Source: an uncultured Lachnospiraceae bacterium
GTDB taxonomy: Bacteria > Bacillota > Clostridia > Lachnospirales > Lachnospiraceae
Assembly (NCBI GenBank): GCA_910585345.1
Contig: CAJUDS010000004.1
Coordinates: 62,001 to 126,000, forward strand
Length of the DNA: 64,000 nt
Reading direction: 5' to 3'
Of the stretch, positions 1 through 8,539 are shown in pieces. The notes under the pieces are model-generated. The model was not told the origin of the DNA. It saw nothing but the letters and a program-made list of their open reading frames with translations, and did no database searches. How positions within the stretch are numbered: position 1 is the first letter of the stretch; every line of letters begins with the position of its first letter. The translations under genes and the position numbers were made by a program.

Positions 1-803
1 CCGTTCATGTCCCGCACAATCCTTTCAAATTCCCTCCTGCACGGTTCCGATTTATCAGGGATCAGAATCACTTCATGCACAGAACTCGGCAGCAGATAGA
101 GATTGGCCTCCATCTCCCCGGCAAACTGCCGCAGAATATGTGGATACAGCATGCAGGCCGCGCCAAACAGCTTCCTTTTGTTAGTCAGCACATACATACA
201 GGATTCCTCTCTCTCCCGGTGCGTTTCTCCTTCCATTTCATCCATAACCACGGCTATATTGGTAATCTCCGCCTCCAGAATACGGGGCGTATTTTTCTTT
301 GCCAGCGCAAACAATTCCATCTCCTCCGTTCCCCACAGACGGCACATTCCTCTTCTGATCAGAATCGTAATGCTGCCAAGCACATCATGCATCGTACCGC
401 AATAACATACAAGCGCCATGTCCAGAAAACGTATATGCGGCACATCCGAAAGCAAACTTCTGTTGCGCTCATAATTAATCAGTTTGTATACAATCCTGTC
501 TCTGGCCTGCGAAAAATCCAGGAAAAACTGCATGTCAATATTCCCGTTTACCCTGTTATTTTCATAGAGAGCGCACACCTTCTCTGCAATCACACTCAGC
601 GGCTCCCCCGCCCTATACTGTCGGTACAGTTCTTCCATATAAATGGTGGGAGACAGATTCGAACCTCTGTCCATAATTGTCATACCATAATAGATAACCC
701 CGTTATTTTTCTGTACTTTATTGACTTCCACCCTGCAGGCGTCCCCATAGTATTGTGAGACGGCTCTGCACAGCTTATCTAAAAATGTCTGAAATGATAT
801 CAT
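1..803 (-). CDS. DUF5688 family protein (3' end cut off by window edge)
   Basis: The minus-strand frame opens with ATG at 801-803, preceded by a good AGGAAG ribosome-binding site, and stays open to base 1, so the C-terminus lies outside the window. The visible 267 residues start MISFQTFLDKLCRAV and continue with a Lachnospiraceae-type DUF5688 pattern: Tyr-rich N-terminus, a YMEELYRQYRAGEPL stretch, and a later segment on expressing opinions of the type LLPSSVHEVILIPD. No signal peptide or catalytic motif is visible. Function is unknown; members are cytoplasmic and often multicopy in gut Lachnospiraceae. It lies downstream of efp but is separated from it by a terminator, so it is probably its own unit. 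Confidence 0.75.
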   Translation of the reverse strand, partial: MISFQTFLDKLCRAVSQYYGDACRVEVNKVQKNNGVIYYGMTIMDRGSNLSPTIYMEELYRQYRAGEPLSVIAEKVCALYENNRVNGNIDMQFFLDFSQARDRIVYKLINYERNRSLLSDVPHIRFLDMALVCYCGTMHDVLGSITILIRRGMCRLWGTEEMELFALAKKNTPRILEAEITNIAVVMDEMEGETHREREESCMYVLTNKRKLFGAACMLYPHILRQFAGEMEANLYLLPSSVHEVILIPDKSEPCRREFERIVRDMN

Positions 804-860
804 ATAATCTTCCTTTCCGGTTTGCATTATAAATTGGTAATTTGTTTCTGATAAACATAC

Positions 861-891
861 AAAAAAAAGACAATAGATAAATCTATTGTCT
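861..891 (-). terminator. Intrinsic terminator after efp
   Basis: A perfect 11-bp inverted repeat (868-878 with 881-891, 2-nt loop) is followed on the minus strand by eight U residues, encoded by the A run at 861-868. It lies just after the efp stop codon. Confidence 0.85.
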
Positions 892-921
892 CATAAACCT
901 TACCGATATCATATGCTGCCT

Positions 922-1479
922 TTATACTCTGGACAGATATTCTCCCGTTCGCGTATCAATTTTGATCACATCTCCGATCTCCACGAACAGGGGAACCAGT
1001 ACCGTTGCACCCGTTTCTACAGTAGCCGGCTTTGTAGCTCCGGTTGCCGTATCTCCCTTGAAACCGGGCTCCGTCTCCGTAATCGCAAGTTCTACGAACA
1101 AAGGCGGCTCAATTGCAAATACATTGCCATTGTGCGAGCAAACCTTAACCATTTCGTTCTCTTTCACGAACTTCAACGTATCGCCAATCGTTTCCTGATT
1201 GAGCGCTATCTGGTCATATGTCTCAACGTCCATAAAATTATACAGATCGCCGTCTGAATACAAATACTGCATATCTTTTCTATCGATACGCGCCTGTGGA
1301 CATTTTTCTGTAGGCCTGAACGTCTTTTCCACCACGCCGCCGCTCTTGATATTTTTCAGCTTCGTTCTGACAAAAGCAGCGCCTTTTCCAGGCTTTACAT
1401 GCTGAAACTCAATAATCTGGTAAATGTTATTATCTAATTCAATCGTAATACCATTTCTGAAATCACCTGCAGAAATCAT
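922..1479 (-). CDS. efp: Translation elongation factor P
   Basis: 185 residues, the usual length for EF-P, which binds stalled ribosomes between P and E sites and relieves polyproline stalling. The N-terminal KOW-like domain carries the loop HVKPGKGAAF, whose Lys32 is the position modified in many bacteria. The two OB domains follow, and the C-terminus matches the family pattern (DVIKIDTRTGEYLSRV). The start has an upstream GGAGG. Its own promoter is visible immediately upstream, overlapping the end of aroQ, so it can be expressed separately from the aro genes. No efp-modifying enzyme gene is seen nearby. Confidence 0.97.
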   Translation of the reverse strand: MISAGDFRNGITIELDNNIYQIIEFQHVKPGKGAAFVRTKLKNIKSGGVVEKTFRPTEKCPQARIDRKDMQYLYSDGDLYNFMDVETYDQIALNQETIGDTLKFVKENEMVKVCSHNGNVFAIEPPLFVELAITETEPGFKGDTATGATKPATVETGATVLVPLFVEIGDVIKIDTRTGEYLSRV

Positions 1480-1518
1480 ATTTTACTCCTCCATATCCTC
1501 GCGTTATAATTCCCATAT

Positions 1519-1547
1519 AGTGTAAACTATATTCTGCCCTTTTTCAA
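1519..1547 (-). promoter_or_regulatory. Sigma-A-type promoter of efp
   Basis: Reading the minus strand, TTGAAA (1542-1547), a 17-bp spacer and TACACT (1519-1524) lie about 40 bases before the efp start. Spacing is ideal and the -10 is a moderate match. Confidence 0.6.
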
Positions 1548-1988
1548 CTACTTTTTCCCAATTAATTCACAAATCTCATCAATCGCCATCAGGTAGCCTT
1601 CCAGTCCATGCCCATAAATCTGCCCGTCGCAGGCTGCTTTTGTCACCGAAATACTGCGAAACGCTTCCCGCTTGGTAATATCAGAAATATGTATTTCTAT
1701 CTTCGGCATAGAGACAGAAGCCAATGCATCGTGGATGGCATAGCTATAATGCGTGTACGCGCCGGGATTGATGACAATGCCTTCCGTACCGTCACTGTAA
1801 GCGTCCTGTATCCTGTCTATAATCGCGCCTTCATGATTGCTCTGGAATACTTCGATCTGGCATCCCTTTTCCTTTCCCTTCTCTGCGATCATCCCCAGCA
1901 GCGTATCATAGTCCTGTACGCCATAGATATCCTTTTCACGGATTCCCAGAAAATTAAGATTTGGGCCGTTAATTACCAGAATATTCAT
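1548..1988 (-). CDS. aroQ: 3-dehydroquinate dehydratase, type II
   Basis: 146 residues, the normal length of the small dodecameric type II enzyme, which removes water from 3-dehydroquinate in the shikimate pathway. The N-terminus has the family pattern MNILVINGPNLNFLG followed by R and the catalytic Tyr of the IYG segment. The NPGAYTHYSYAIHDAL block and the EIHISDITKREAFR block with the active-site His are intact. Its start overlaps the aroK stop by four bases, indicating translational coupling with aroK and aroE upstream. Confidence 0.97.
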   Translation of the reverse strand: MNILVINGPNLNFLGIREKDIYGVQDYDTLLGMIAEKGKEKGCQIEVFQSNHEGAIIDRIQDAYSDGTEGIVINPGAYTHYSYAIHDALASVSMPKIEIHISDITKREAFRSISVTKAACDGQIYGHGLEGYLMAIDEICELIGKK

Positions 1989-2491
1989 TTTATCCTCTCC
2001 TCTATCTCCTCTACAATCTCAGCAGGCTCTTTTCCGTCCGTACTGACAACGACATCGGCCGCGGCCATGTAAGCGGACTCCCGCTCAGCCATCAGTTCCC
2101 GGATTCTCCGCAGCGGTTCACCGCACTGCAGTAGCGGTCTTTTGGTATCGTCCTTTACTCTTTCGTAGACGGTTTCCGGCGTGGTTTTCAGATAGACAAC
2201 CGTGCCCAGCTTTTTCAAAAGCACCCTGTTTTCCTGTTTTACCGGAAGTCCGCCCCCGGTGGAAATAATTCTGCCCCTCTCTTTCTCCGCCATTTTGGCA
2301 ATCATTTCCGTCTCCAGTCCGCGGAACGCCGCCTCTCCTTCTTCCGCAAATATCTGTGCAATTTCTTTTCCCTGTTCCCGTTCAATCTGTCTGTCCGTGT
2401 CCAGAAAAGACCGCTGCAGCGCGTAAGACAGGCGAATGCCAACCGTTGTCTTTCCGCATCCCATAAACCCGATTAAAACAATATTATCCAT
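1985..2491 (-). CDS. aroK: Shikimate kinase
   Basis: 168 residues. It phosphorylates shikimate at the 3-hydroxyl using ATP. A Walker A loop GFMGCGKTTVG lies at residues 8-18, followed by the substrate-binding DTDRQIE segment, the FRGLETE helix and the STGGG loop near residue 77, all diagnostic for AroK. The lid arginines lie near RPLLQCG. The start overlaps the last codons of aroE by eight bases and the stop overlaps aroQ, so aroE-aroK-aroQ form one coupled unit. Confidence 0.97.
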   Translation of the reverse strand: MDNIVLIGFMGCGKTTVGIRLSYALQRSFLDTDRQIEREQGKEIAQIFAEEGEAAFRGLETEMIAKMAEKERGRIISTGGGLPVKQENRVLLKKLGTVVYLKTTPETVYERVKDDTKRPLLQCGEPLRRIRELMAERESAYMAAADVVVSTDGKEPAEIVEEIEERIK

Positions 2492-3359
2492 TGATTCCCA
2501 TTTCTTCCTTCAGTATCCGTATTATTTTTTCTGCTTCCGCAGTCTCAATTTCCACGCCGTTCCACAGTTCATAGGCATGAATTGCCTGATACACAAGCAT
2601 CTTCATACCGTTACAGGCTCTTCCGCCATGTGCTCTGACAAGCCTCATAAATTTTGTATCGTACGGTTTATAAATCAAATCGTATCCGGTATGTATTTTC
2701 TCATAAAACGCATCATCCGCAATCACCGTCTCCTCCGTATGCGGATGCAGCCCCACGCTTGTCCCCTGGACTGCCAGATATTTCCCATCCGGTATTTTTT
2801 CATACCCGGACAAGGGCAGCGGCATAATGCAGTCGCGTCCAAACGCCCGGTTTACCTCCGACGCCGTCTCCTGGGCCCTTTCCAGCGTCCTGTTCAGCAG
2901 ATAAACCCTTTCCGCCCCGGAAAACGCACAGAGAAAAGCGACTGCCCGGGCGGCGCCTCCCGCCCCCAATAATATGACCGTCTCTCCACAAAGGCGGATG
3001 CCTTCTGATTCCATGGCGCGTTTTAAGCCCGTCATGTCCGTATTATAGCCCTTGTAGCCGTCCCTGCAGGGAACAAGCGTATTCACGGCCCCTATCTTTT
3101 CCGCCAGCTCATCCATTTCTTTCAGCCAGGGAATCACCGCGCTTTTGTGCGGCACCGTTACATTCATGCCCTGTAAATGCAGCGCCCATGCGCCTCTTAC
3201 CGCCTCTTCCACCTGTCCTCTTTCCACCTGCAGCGGCACATAAACAAAATTATGCCCCAGATCCCTTGCCAGTGTATTATGGATCAGGGGCGAAAGCGTA
3301 TGTTCCACCGGGTCTCCCATCAGTCCGCAGACTCTCGTCCTGCCGTCTATCGTGTGCAT
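2484..3359 (-). CDS. aroE: Shikimate dehydrogenase
   Basis: 291 residues. It reduces 3-dehydroshikimate to shikimate with NADPH. The substrate-binding domain shows SPLIHNTLA and NVTVPHK, whose Lys is catalytic, and NTDMTGLKRAM, which carries the catalytic Asp. The Rossmann domain shows the dinucleotide loop GAGGAARAV near residue 130 and an NRT segment typical of NADP binding. It is the first gene of the aroE-aroK-aroQ unit; a 75-bp gap separates it from yqeG. Confidence 0.97.
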   Translation of the reverse strand: MHTIDGRTRVCGLMGDPVEHTLSPLIHNTLARDLGHNFVYVPLQVERGQVEEAVRGAWALHLQGMNVTVPHKSAVIPWLKEMDELAEKIGAVNTLVPCRDGYKGYNTDMTGLKRAMESEGIRLCGETVILLGAGGAARAVAFLCAFSGAERVYLLNRTLERAQETASEVNRAFGRDCIMPLPLSGYEKIPDGKYLAVQGTSVGLHPHTEETVIADDAFYEKIHTGYDLIYKPYDTKFMRLVRAHGGRACNGMKMLVYQAIHAYELWNGVEIETAEAEKIIRILKEEMGING

Positions 3360-3434
3360 TGCCTCTTCCTTTCTTTTCCGTTAAAGCATCCGGTACCTGT
3401 AAAACAGCTCCTGAACTGACGCAATCGCATAAAA

Positions 3435-3938
3435 TTATCTGTTTCGCACTTGTCTTTCATAAAAATATAAGACGATTTTTTCAAAAAATCGTTTGACAAC
3501 GATCTGTATCTCTTCCTTGGGATGGATCGGCTTCACGAGATATGTCCGGATTCCCGCTTTTTTAGCGCCCCACACATCCGTAAAAAGCTGATCTCCCACA
3601 AAAAGCGTATGCGCCGCATCCACGCCCATCCGTTCCATAGCCTTATGATACCCGGCGGCAAACGGCTTGTTCGCTTTATAAATATAGTCCGTACCAACCG
3701 CCTCACAGAACAGTTTCACTCTCGGTTCTTTATTGTTGGAAAGCATCATCACCTGATAACCGATTGTCAAAAGCCGTTTAACCAGAGCAATGCTCCGCTT
3801 GTCCGCAGGCGCGCCGTGCGGCACCAGTGTATTGTCAATATCAAAAATCACTGCCCGGAAACCCTTTTCATATAAGGCTTCAAAATCGATTCCATATGCG
3901 CTGTCCACATAATTGTCCGGATAAAATCTGTCAAGCAT
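3435..3938 (-). CDS. yqeG: YqeG family HAD phosphatase (subfamily IIIA)
   Basis: 167 residues. The HAD motif I is FDIDNTLVPHG near residue 32, motif II follows at MLSNN, and the FVGDQLFTDVWGAKKAGI block carries the acidic metal-binding motif. This is the YqeG pattern found next to aroE or nucleotide genes in Firmicutes. The physiological substrate is not established; a phosphatidylglycerophosphatase role (as for the related yeast Gep4) is an inference from family relationship. It is transcribed toward aroE. Confidence 0.88.
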   Translation of the reverse strand: MLDRFYPDNYVDSAYGIDFEALYEKGFRAVIFDIDNTLVPHGAPADKRSIALVKRLLTIGYQVMMLSNNKEPRVKLFCEAVGTDYIYKANKPFAAGYHKAMERMGVDAAHTLFVGDQLFTDVWGAKKAGIRTYLVKPIHPKEEIQIVVKRFFEKIVLYFYERQVRNR

Positions 3939-3952
3939 GCCGCATCCTTTCC

Positions 3953-3980
3953 AAAAAAGACTCCCTGACGGAAGTCTTTT
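3953..3980 (-). terminator. Intrinsic terminator after nrdR
   Basis: Arms 3955-3962 and 3973-3980 pair over eight bases around a 10-base loop, and the minus-strand product ends in a U run encoded by 3953-3958. It overlaps the nrdR stop codon. Confidence 0.7.
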
Positions 3981-4428
3981 ATTCCAACACCTTTTTCAGT
4001 TCGTCCATAAAAGTATTGATATCCTTAAACTCTCTGTATACGGAGGCAAATCTCACATAAGCAACCGCCTCTAGGTTTTTCAGCTTATTCATCACAAGCT
4101 CCCCCACTACCTGGCTGGGCACTTCCTTTTCTTCCATATTAAAAATCTCCGTCTCTACCTCGTCTACCAACTGCGTGATCTGACTGGCGCTGATCGGTCT
4201 TTTATGACACGCACGAAGCACGCCCGCCTCGATTTTCATACGGTCATATGTCTCTCTGTTATTATCTTTTTTGATGATAATAACGGGTATTGTCTCTACT
4301 TTTTCATACGTGGTGAACCGTTTACCGCATTCATCACATACCCGTCTCCTGCGGATCGAATTGTTGTCATCCGCCGGTCTGGAATCAATCACTCTCGTAT
4401 TGTCACGGCCGCAAAACGGACACTTCAT
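3979..4428 (-). CDS. nrdR: Transcriptional repressor NrdR
   Basis: 149 residues from the ATG at 4426-4428, which has a GGGAGGGA ribosome-binding site and gives the family N-terminus MKCPFCG; a longer in-frame reading adds nine residues that the family lacks. The zinc ribbon has its two Cys pairs at CPFC and CDEC, and the ATP-cone domain begins at VIIIKKDNNRE. NrdR senses ATP/dATP and represses ribonucleotide reductase genes at NrdR boxes. It has its own promoter and terminator and so is a single-gene unit. Confidence 0.96.
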   Translation of the reverse strand: MKCPFCGRDNTRVIDSRPADDNNSIRRRRVCDECGKRFTTYEKVETIPVIIIKKDNNRETYDRMKIEAGVLRACHKRPISASQITQLVDEVETEIFNMEEKEVPSQVVGELVMNKLKNLEAVAYVRFASVYREFKDINTFMDELKKVLE

Positions 4429-4469
4429 GCCTGTCCCTCCCATCTGTACTGTCATTTTCCCTGGTACTT

Positions 4470-4499
4470 ATTATACAGAACAAAAATGCGCCGCGTCAA
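4470..4499 (-). promoter_or_regulatory. Sigma-A-type promoter of nrdR
   Basis: On the minus strand TTGACG (4494-4499), an 18-bp spacer and a consensus TATAAT (4470-4475) stand about 42 bases before the chosen start. Confidence 0.8.
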
Positions 4500-4529
4500 C
4501 TGTTTTGCCACAACAAACGTATGAATGAA

Positions 4530-4698
4530 CAAATTGGGTTACTTTTCACACCCGCACCATGCGCTTGCTGCATGGTGTCGGAGCCAGCGCCAAAATGCCT
4601 GCTTTTGGGCATTTTGTATGCATCATCGTTGCAATTCACACTGCATCATCGTAAAGTAATGCGAAATCTGGCGTGGGTGTGAATTGTAACCAAGTTGG
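4530..4698. repeat. Inverted-repeat element 1 (169 bp, MITE-like)
   Basis: The ends 4530-4553 and 4675-4698 are inverted repeats matching at 19 of 24 positions, both containing the CACACCC core. Inside are two further clean hairpins: caccatgc/gcatggtg (4555-4577) and an 9-bp stem at 4591-4616. No open frame is convincing. It may be a miniature transposable element or a structured transcript. Confidence 0.6.
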
Positions 4699-4870
4699 AA
4701 ACATTTTCGCGGCAGACGACAGCCCTTAATGATCCTAAAAATTCATTCGTTTTCTATCCACAAAAAATCAATTCGTATCCTCTTTATCATATTCTATTGA
4801 AACGTAAAGATTACAAAATTTCTTTATAAACGCATCCTCATTATATTCTTTCTATGAAGCAAATACAACA

Positions 4871-5119
4871 GTATACTTATTTGAGTTTCCCCATTTCGGC
4901 AGTCAGTTTACTACTGCTGAGATTTCGCACAAATAGAGCAATGTAATGCACCGTAAAAAAGACATTGCCTGTAAATTTGTATGACAATAGCGGACATTTT
5001 TGTCCGATAATGGCATACAAATTTGCGGAAATGTCCTTTTGACCGGTGTGTGAATGCTCTATTTGTACAAAATCCCGTCAATATTGTGTTTCTGGAAAAA
5101 TGGGAGAACGCAAATATAC
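4871..5119. repeat. Inverted-repeat element 2 (about 250 bp long hairpin)
   Basis: The whole segment is one long imperfect palindrome centred near 4998. The centre is the perfect stem cggaca/tgtccg (4991-5006). Inner arms 4971-4983 and 5014-5026 match at 12 of 13, and arms 4921-4940 and 5055-5074 match at 18 of 20. Similarity continues out to about 4871 and 5119. The transcript of either strand would fold into a rod about 120 bp long. Confidence 0.7.
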
Positions 5120-5181
5120 TTAGCAGACAGACCAATACATAAACTGTAAATGAAGCCCGTTAGTACTTATAAGAAATTATC

Positions 5182-5403
5182 CAGCACAAAATTTCTGTTT
5201 CTGCTCCGGGCGTCACATATTGAATTTTCTAATTGTCCAGTTGCTTAAGTTTTTGGTATTTGCTGACGCAATCGGCCTTCACGCGCCGTCCGGGCGCGAG
5301 CGGCCTTTTTCGGACATCCTTGTCCGAAAATTGCTGATTTTGAGGGGACAATAAGAAAATTCTAATATGTTTTGCAAGTCGCAGGAACAGAAATTTTGTG
5401 CCG
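5182..5403. repeat. Inverted-repeat element 3 (222 bp)
   Basis: Outer arms 5182-5204 and 5381-5403 and inner arms 5222-5238 and 5345-5361 are inverted repeats (15 of 17 for the inner pair). The middle holds a GC-rich hairpin (5282-5298) and a cggaca...tgtccg stem (5307-5330) that shares its arms with the centre of element 2. No gene is visible inside. Confidence 0.65.
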
Positions 5404-5497
5404 GATTCTCATAACCTGACTGCAGGCAGTACCACTTCCGTCCATGCACCTTTTTCCTCTTTTTTCATATCCTGTAAAAAAGGAGAGAAGCAGCGCC

Positions 5498-5734
5498 ATG
5501 TTATTTTCCTGTTTTCAGAAAAAAGAAGTCATCAATATCAGAAACTGTCAGAAGATCGGAAATGTGGTAGATATGGAATTCGATGAATGTACCGGACAAA
5601 TCCATAAAATCATCATATCCCAGGGCTTCCATTTCTGCCGCCTGTTTGAAGGCAGCTCCGATATCATTATCTGCTACAAAGACATCAAACAAATCGGCCC
5701 CGATATTATCCTCGTTGACCTGTGCTGTAGCTGA
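5498..5734 (+). CDS. YlmC/YmxH family PRC-barrel sporulation protein
   Basis: 78 residues from the ATG at 5498, with an AAGGAG site 12 bases upstream; a longer frame from 5444 is possible but has no family support. The chain follows the YlmC/YmxH pattern: a KKEVINI start, the GNVVDMEFDECTGQIHKIII strand pair, and an end of IKQIGPDIILVDL. This small PRC-barrel family is common in spore formers; a B. subtilis member is in the sporulation-linked ymxH locus, but its biochemical role is not known. It is one of two plus-strand genes here and sits directly after the inverted-repeat cluster. Confidence 0.85.
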   Translation: MLFSCFQKKEVINIRNCQKIGNVVDMEFDECTGQIHKIIISQGFHFCRLFEGSSDIIICYKDIKQIGPDIILVDLCCS

Positions 5735-5741
5735 CAGCGCC

Positions 5742-5762
5742 AAAAAGCGGGCAGTACCCCGC
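5742..5762 (-). terminator. Probable terminator after tdk
   Basis: On the minus strand a gcggg...cccgc stem (5747-5751 with 5758-5762) is followed by five U residues (5742-5746), 13 bases after the tdk stop. Confidence 0.5.
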
Positions 5763-5775
5763 CCACTGCGTCCGT

Positions 5776-6378
5776 CTATGGCTCCGGCATGCGGGAAATC
5801 CTTTTATTCCAGTCCGGACCCAGATTTCCTTCTTTGTAGTGTTTCCTGCAGAGCGCAGTATATTTATCGTTTCCGCCCAGACAGATCTGTTCGCCTTCCC
5901 GGATGATATTTCCGTCAGGCGTAAACCGGGTCGTACAGTTTGCGCCCGCACCGCACCAGCATACCGTACGGAGCTCCTCAATCACATCCGCCCAGGCCAA
6001 AAGCCAGACGGAGCCTTCAAAAGGTTCCCTCCGAAAGTCCGTGCGCAGCCCATAACAGATCACCGGAATATTACAGTCGTCAACCACATGCACAAAAAAC
6101 GCAATCTCGCTTTTTTTGCAGAACTGTGCCTCGTCCACTATGACACAGTCATACTCCATGATCTTTTCACGTGGATAGTTCACAAAATCTTCCACAAAAC
6201 AGCATTCCTTCCACAGGCCCATACGGCTCCTGATCACGGCTTCCCCGTCCCGCGTATCCAGCCGCGGCTTCAGCAAAAGCGCTTTTTTCCCCCGCTCATA
6301 GTAATTATACTCTACCATAAGCGCATTTGCCGTCTTTGAGCTGCCCATGGCGCCATGCCGAAAATATAATTTGGCCAT
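5776..6378 (-). CDS. tdk: Thymidine kinase, type II
   Basis: 200 residues. It phosphorylates thymidine in the salvage pathway. The P-loop is GAMGSSKTAN at residues 9-18, the Walker B-like segment is CVIVDEAQF near residue 80, and the lasso/zinc region carries CWCGAGANC and the later CRKHY Cys, giving the four-Cys zinc site of the TK1-type enzyme. The active-site loop and DVIEELRTVC strand fit. It lies last in a minus-strand run with the two surface-protein genes, but a 94-bp gap separates them. Confidence 0.96.
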   Translation of the reverse strand: MAKLYFRHGAMGSSKTANALMVEYNYYERGKKALLLKPRLDTRDGEAVIRSRMGLWKECCFVEDFVNYPREKIMEYDCVIVDEAQFCKKSEIAFFVHVVDDCNIPVICYGLRTDFRREPFEGSVWLLAWADVIEELRTVCWCGAGANCTTRFTPDGNIIREGEQICLGGNDKYTALCRKHYKEGNLGPDWNKRISRMPEP

Positions 6379-6472
6379 TTCCGATCATTCCTTTCCCCAT
6401 ATCCTCCCGACGGGCGGCTCTGCCATCCGTGGAAATTTCTGCCGCGCAACACACAGGCGGCGTCTGCATACG

Positions 6473-7378
6473 TCAGCCGCCGTAGCTTTTTTTACATACG
6501 GGCACCGTACTGCCCATATTCCAGCGCATCCCCAGCGCCATATAATCTTTGTCAGAAAGCAGATAGGTGATATAACTTCCGGTACTGTCGTCACAGAACA
6601 CATCCACAATATACCAGTTCCCGTCAATCATGACTGTATTCCACATGTAGTCTTTCAGCGAAGAGTTCCCATTCGCGGAAATCGCATAAGACCCAACCCC
6701 CATCGAATCACAGAGCGCCTTCATGGCGCGGGCATACCCTTTGGCATTCGCCTCATGGTAAATCAGCGCGCCCCAGGCATTGTCCGCATGATTTTTACTG
6801 CCTTTCTGCGCCGGTATGCATGTCTGCACCAAAAAATCATGCGCTTTCCGTACTTTATCAATATCGCTGAGAGACGCTACATTATTCTGCAGCATAAAGC
6901 TGGAAACGGCAGTCTGTACCTGCTGGATCTCCGTTGCACTCAGATCCGGACCATACACGCTGCCAACCGCAAAACTGCCCCTGTTGCCGTTTGCAGCCGC
7001 ACCCGAATTGACAATATCATTGGGGATTGCGTTGCCGTCTTCCGTGGTAATCTTCTGAATAGAGGTCGAAGACTCCGTCAGCAGTTTGTCAAGATTAATT
7101 TTCTGTCCGGAATTGAGCGCTGCCAGAAGCTCCTGTACGGCTGGCCAGTCATCGTCAAAAAACGTATAATTATATGTACCGTCCGCCTGCCTTGTCACAA
7201 GCACTTCTCCATAAACATTCGAATGAATCACACCCCCGGAAGCCGCATCGGCCGGCACCGGCGTGGAGCTGGAACCGGACCCGCTTTTTGCCTCGGCCCA
7301 CAAAGGCTGCAGCAGGAGCAGACCCGCACATAATACGGCCGCTCCGCGTTTTATGATCTGAGTCCTCTTTCTTTTCAT
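6473..7378 (-). CDS. Secreted transglutaminase-like protein with missing catalytic residues
   Basis: 301 residues. A signal peptide (KRK start, hydrophobic AAVLCAGLLLLQPLW, then AEA) precedes a Ser/Pro linker. The C-terminal part, from about residue 180, has the transglutaminase-like fold: KAHDFLVQ helix, NAWGALIY, AKGYARAMKAL, and WNTVMIDGNWYIVDV. In active members the helix reads C-x-G-Y and the strand H-x-W-N. Here the Cys position is Ala (AKGY) and the His position is Tyr (YMWN), while the Asp of VDV remains. It is probably an inactive, binding-type member exposed at the cell surface. Its start overlaps the acyltransferase stop by four bases, so the two are coupled. Confidence 0.75.
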   Translation of the reverse strand: MKRKRTQIIKRGAAVLCAGLLLLQPLWAEAKSGSGSSSTPVPADAASGGVIHSNVYGEVLVTRQADGTYNYTFFDDDWPAVQELLAALNSGQKINLDKLLTESSTSIQKITTEDGNAIPNDIVNSGAAANGNRGSFAVGSVYGPDLSATEIQQVQTAVSSFMLQNNVASLSDIDKVRKAHDFLVQTCIPAQKGSKNHADNAWGALIYHEANAKGYARAMKALCDSMGVGSYAISANGNSSLKDYMWNTVMIDGNWYIVDVFCDDSTGSYITYLLSDKDYMALGMRWNMGSTVPVCKKSYGG

Positions 7379-8490
7379 GATACAGATTCCTCCTTTCGTA
7401 TCCTGTCCTTCTGCACTTTCGCAAATTTCCTTTTTCCAATCAAAAAATACAGATAATGGTTATAAATGTATACCAGTAACGCCTCGGCAGCCGTAATGTA
7501 AACTGCCATCGTGGCAAATAAAATCCATTCCTTCGCTCTTGTCACAAACTGGTTCAGCAGATAGGCATACTGGATTGCATGCATCATCACCTTAAATTCC
7601 ATATGCGTCGCCATAATCACAAGAGAATTCGTTCCGTAAAATAAAAGCAGTCTCGACCGGTACATATTCTTACAGACCAGTATAACGCCAAAGGAACCTG
7701 CACAGGCGCAGATCATATAGAGCAGAAAGTTGTCAAACACCATATAGTTTAAATCCACGGAACCGTTTTGGAAACAAAGTATACCGTCGGCGGCAAGCAG
7801 ACCCGCTCCCAGCAAAAATCCGGCGGCCGATTTTTTTTCTCTCTTTTGCAGCAGTCCTGCCAGATCGTAACCAATTAACAAAAATGTACAGGAAAGCAGG
7901 CTCCGGGCTGCCGTCTGCAGCAGAGCGCCCGCCGTCATCAGCAAAAGCCCGTCCTCCCACCCTTCCCATTGGAACAAGGGCGAAAAGAAAAAGACTAAAA
8001 ATGCGGTAACGGTAAACAACGCGGTAAGTCGTCCGCCGCTCATCCGCTTCCTGCACCACAAAAAGAGAAGCTCTCCGAAAAACAGAGTCGGCAGAAACCA
8101 AAGCACCGATACGCCCCGGAATGTCACACTGTAAATCAAAAACTTCCATAAATCCGAAAACTGCAGCAAATCCGGCGAAAAAATACAAGTCCATATATTT
8201 ATGACAATGTAAGTCAGACTGAATGTAGTATAGGGGAGCAGCAGCGTCTTTGCCTTACGGCGAAAAATGAACGCCATCTCCTTCTCTTCTTCCCTCGTAA
8301 TCCATAGCAGGATACCGGAAATGATAAAAAACAAAGGCATATGGAACGAGGCGATAAATTGATAAGCAGGCGAAAAATAAGGCTTGTAATCAATTGTCTG
8401 CACAGAACCGATCAAATGCCCCGCTACCATCAAAACAATGCCGACCCCTTTTGCCATATCCAGATACGTAATACGTTTTGGCGGGTTCAT
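7375..8490 (-). CDS. Membrane O-acyltransferase (acyltransferase-3 family)
   Basis: 371 residues with about ten hydrophobic helices. The N-terminus RITYLDMAKGVGIVLMVAGHL carries the family's RxxxLDxxKGxxIxxVxxGH pattern with the conserved His. Such proteins transfer acetyl or similar groups to extracytoplasmic sugars of polysaccharides or cell-wall polymers. The acceptor cannot be told from sequence. Transcribed from its own strong promoter, coupled to the transglutaminase-like gene. Confidence 0.85.
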   Translation of the reverse strand: MNPPKRITYLDMAKGVGIVLMVAGHLIGSVQTIDYKPYFSPAYQFIASFHMPLFFIISGILLWITREEEKEMAFIFRRKAKTLLLPYTTFSLTYIVINIWTCIFSPDLLQFSDLWKFLIYSVTFRGVSVLWFLPTLFFGELLFLWCRKRMSGGRLTALFTVTAFLVFFFSPLFQWEGWEDGLLLMTAGALLQTAARSLLSCTFLLIGYDLAGLLQKREKKSAAGFLLGAGLLAADGILCFQNGSVDLNYMVFDNFLLYMICACAGSFGVILVCKNMYRSRLLLFYGTNSLVIMATHMEFKVMMHAIQYAYLLNQFVTRAKEWILFATMAVYITAAEALLVYIYNHYLYFLIGKRKFAKVQKDRIRKEESVS

Positions 8491-8539
8491 AAGTATTCTC
8501 CTCGGCAGACGTCCCGCGTCTGTCTCTTTCTCTAATTAA

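Noticed and set aside
4911..5135. Minus-strand frame of 74 residues inside the inverted-repeat region
   Set aside because: It lies inside the palindrome of element 2, shows no family likeness and has no ribosome-binding site; it is better explained by the repeat.
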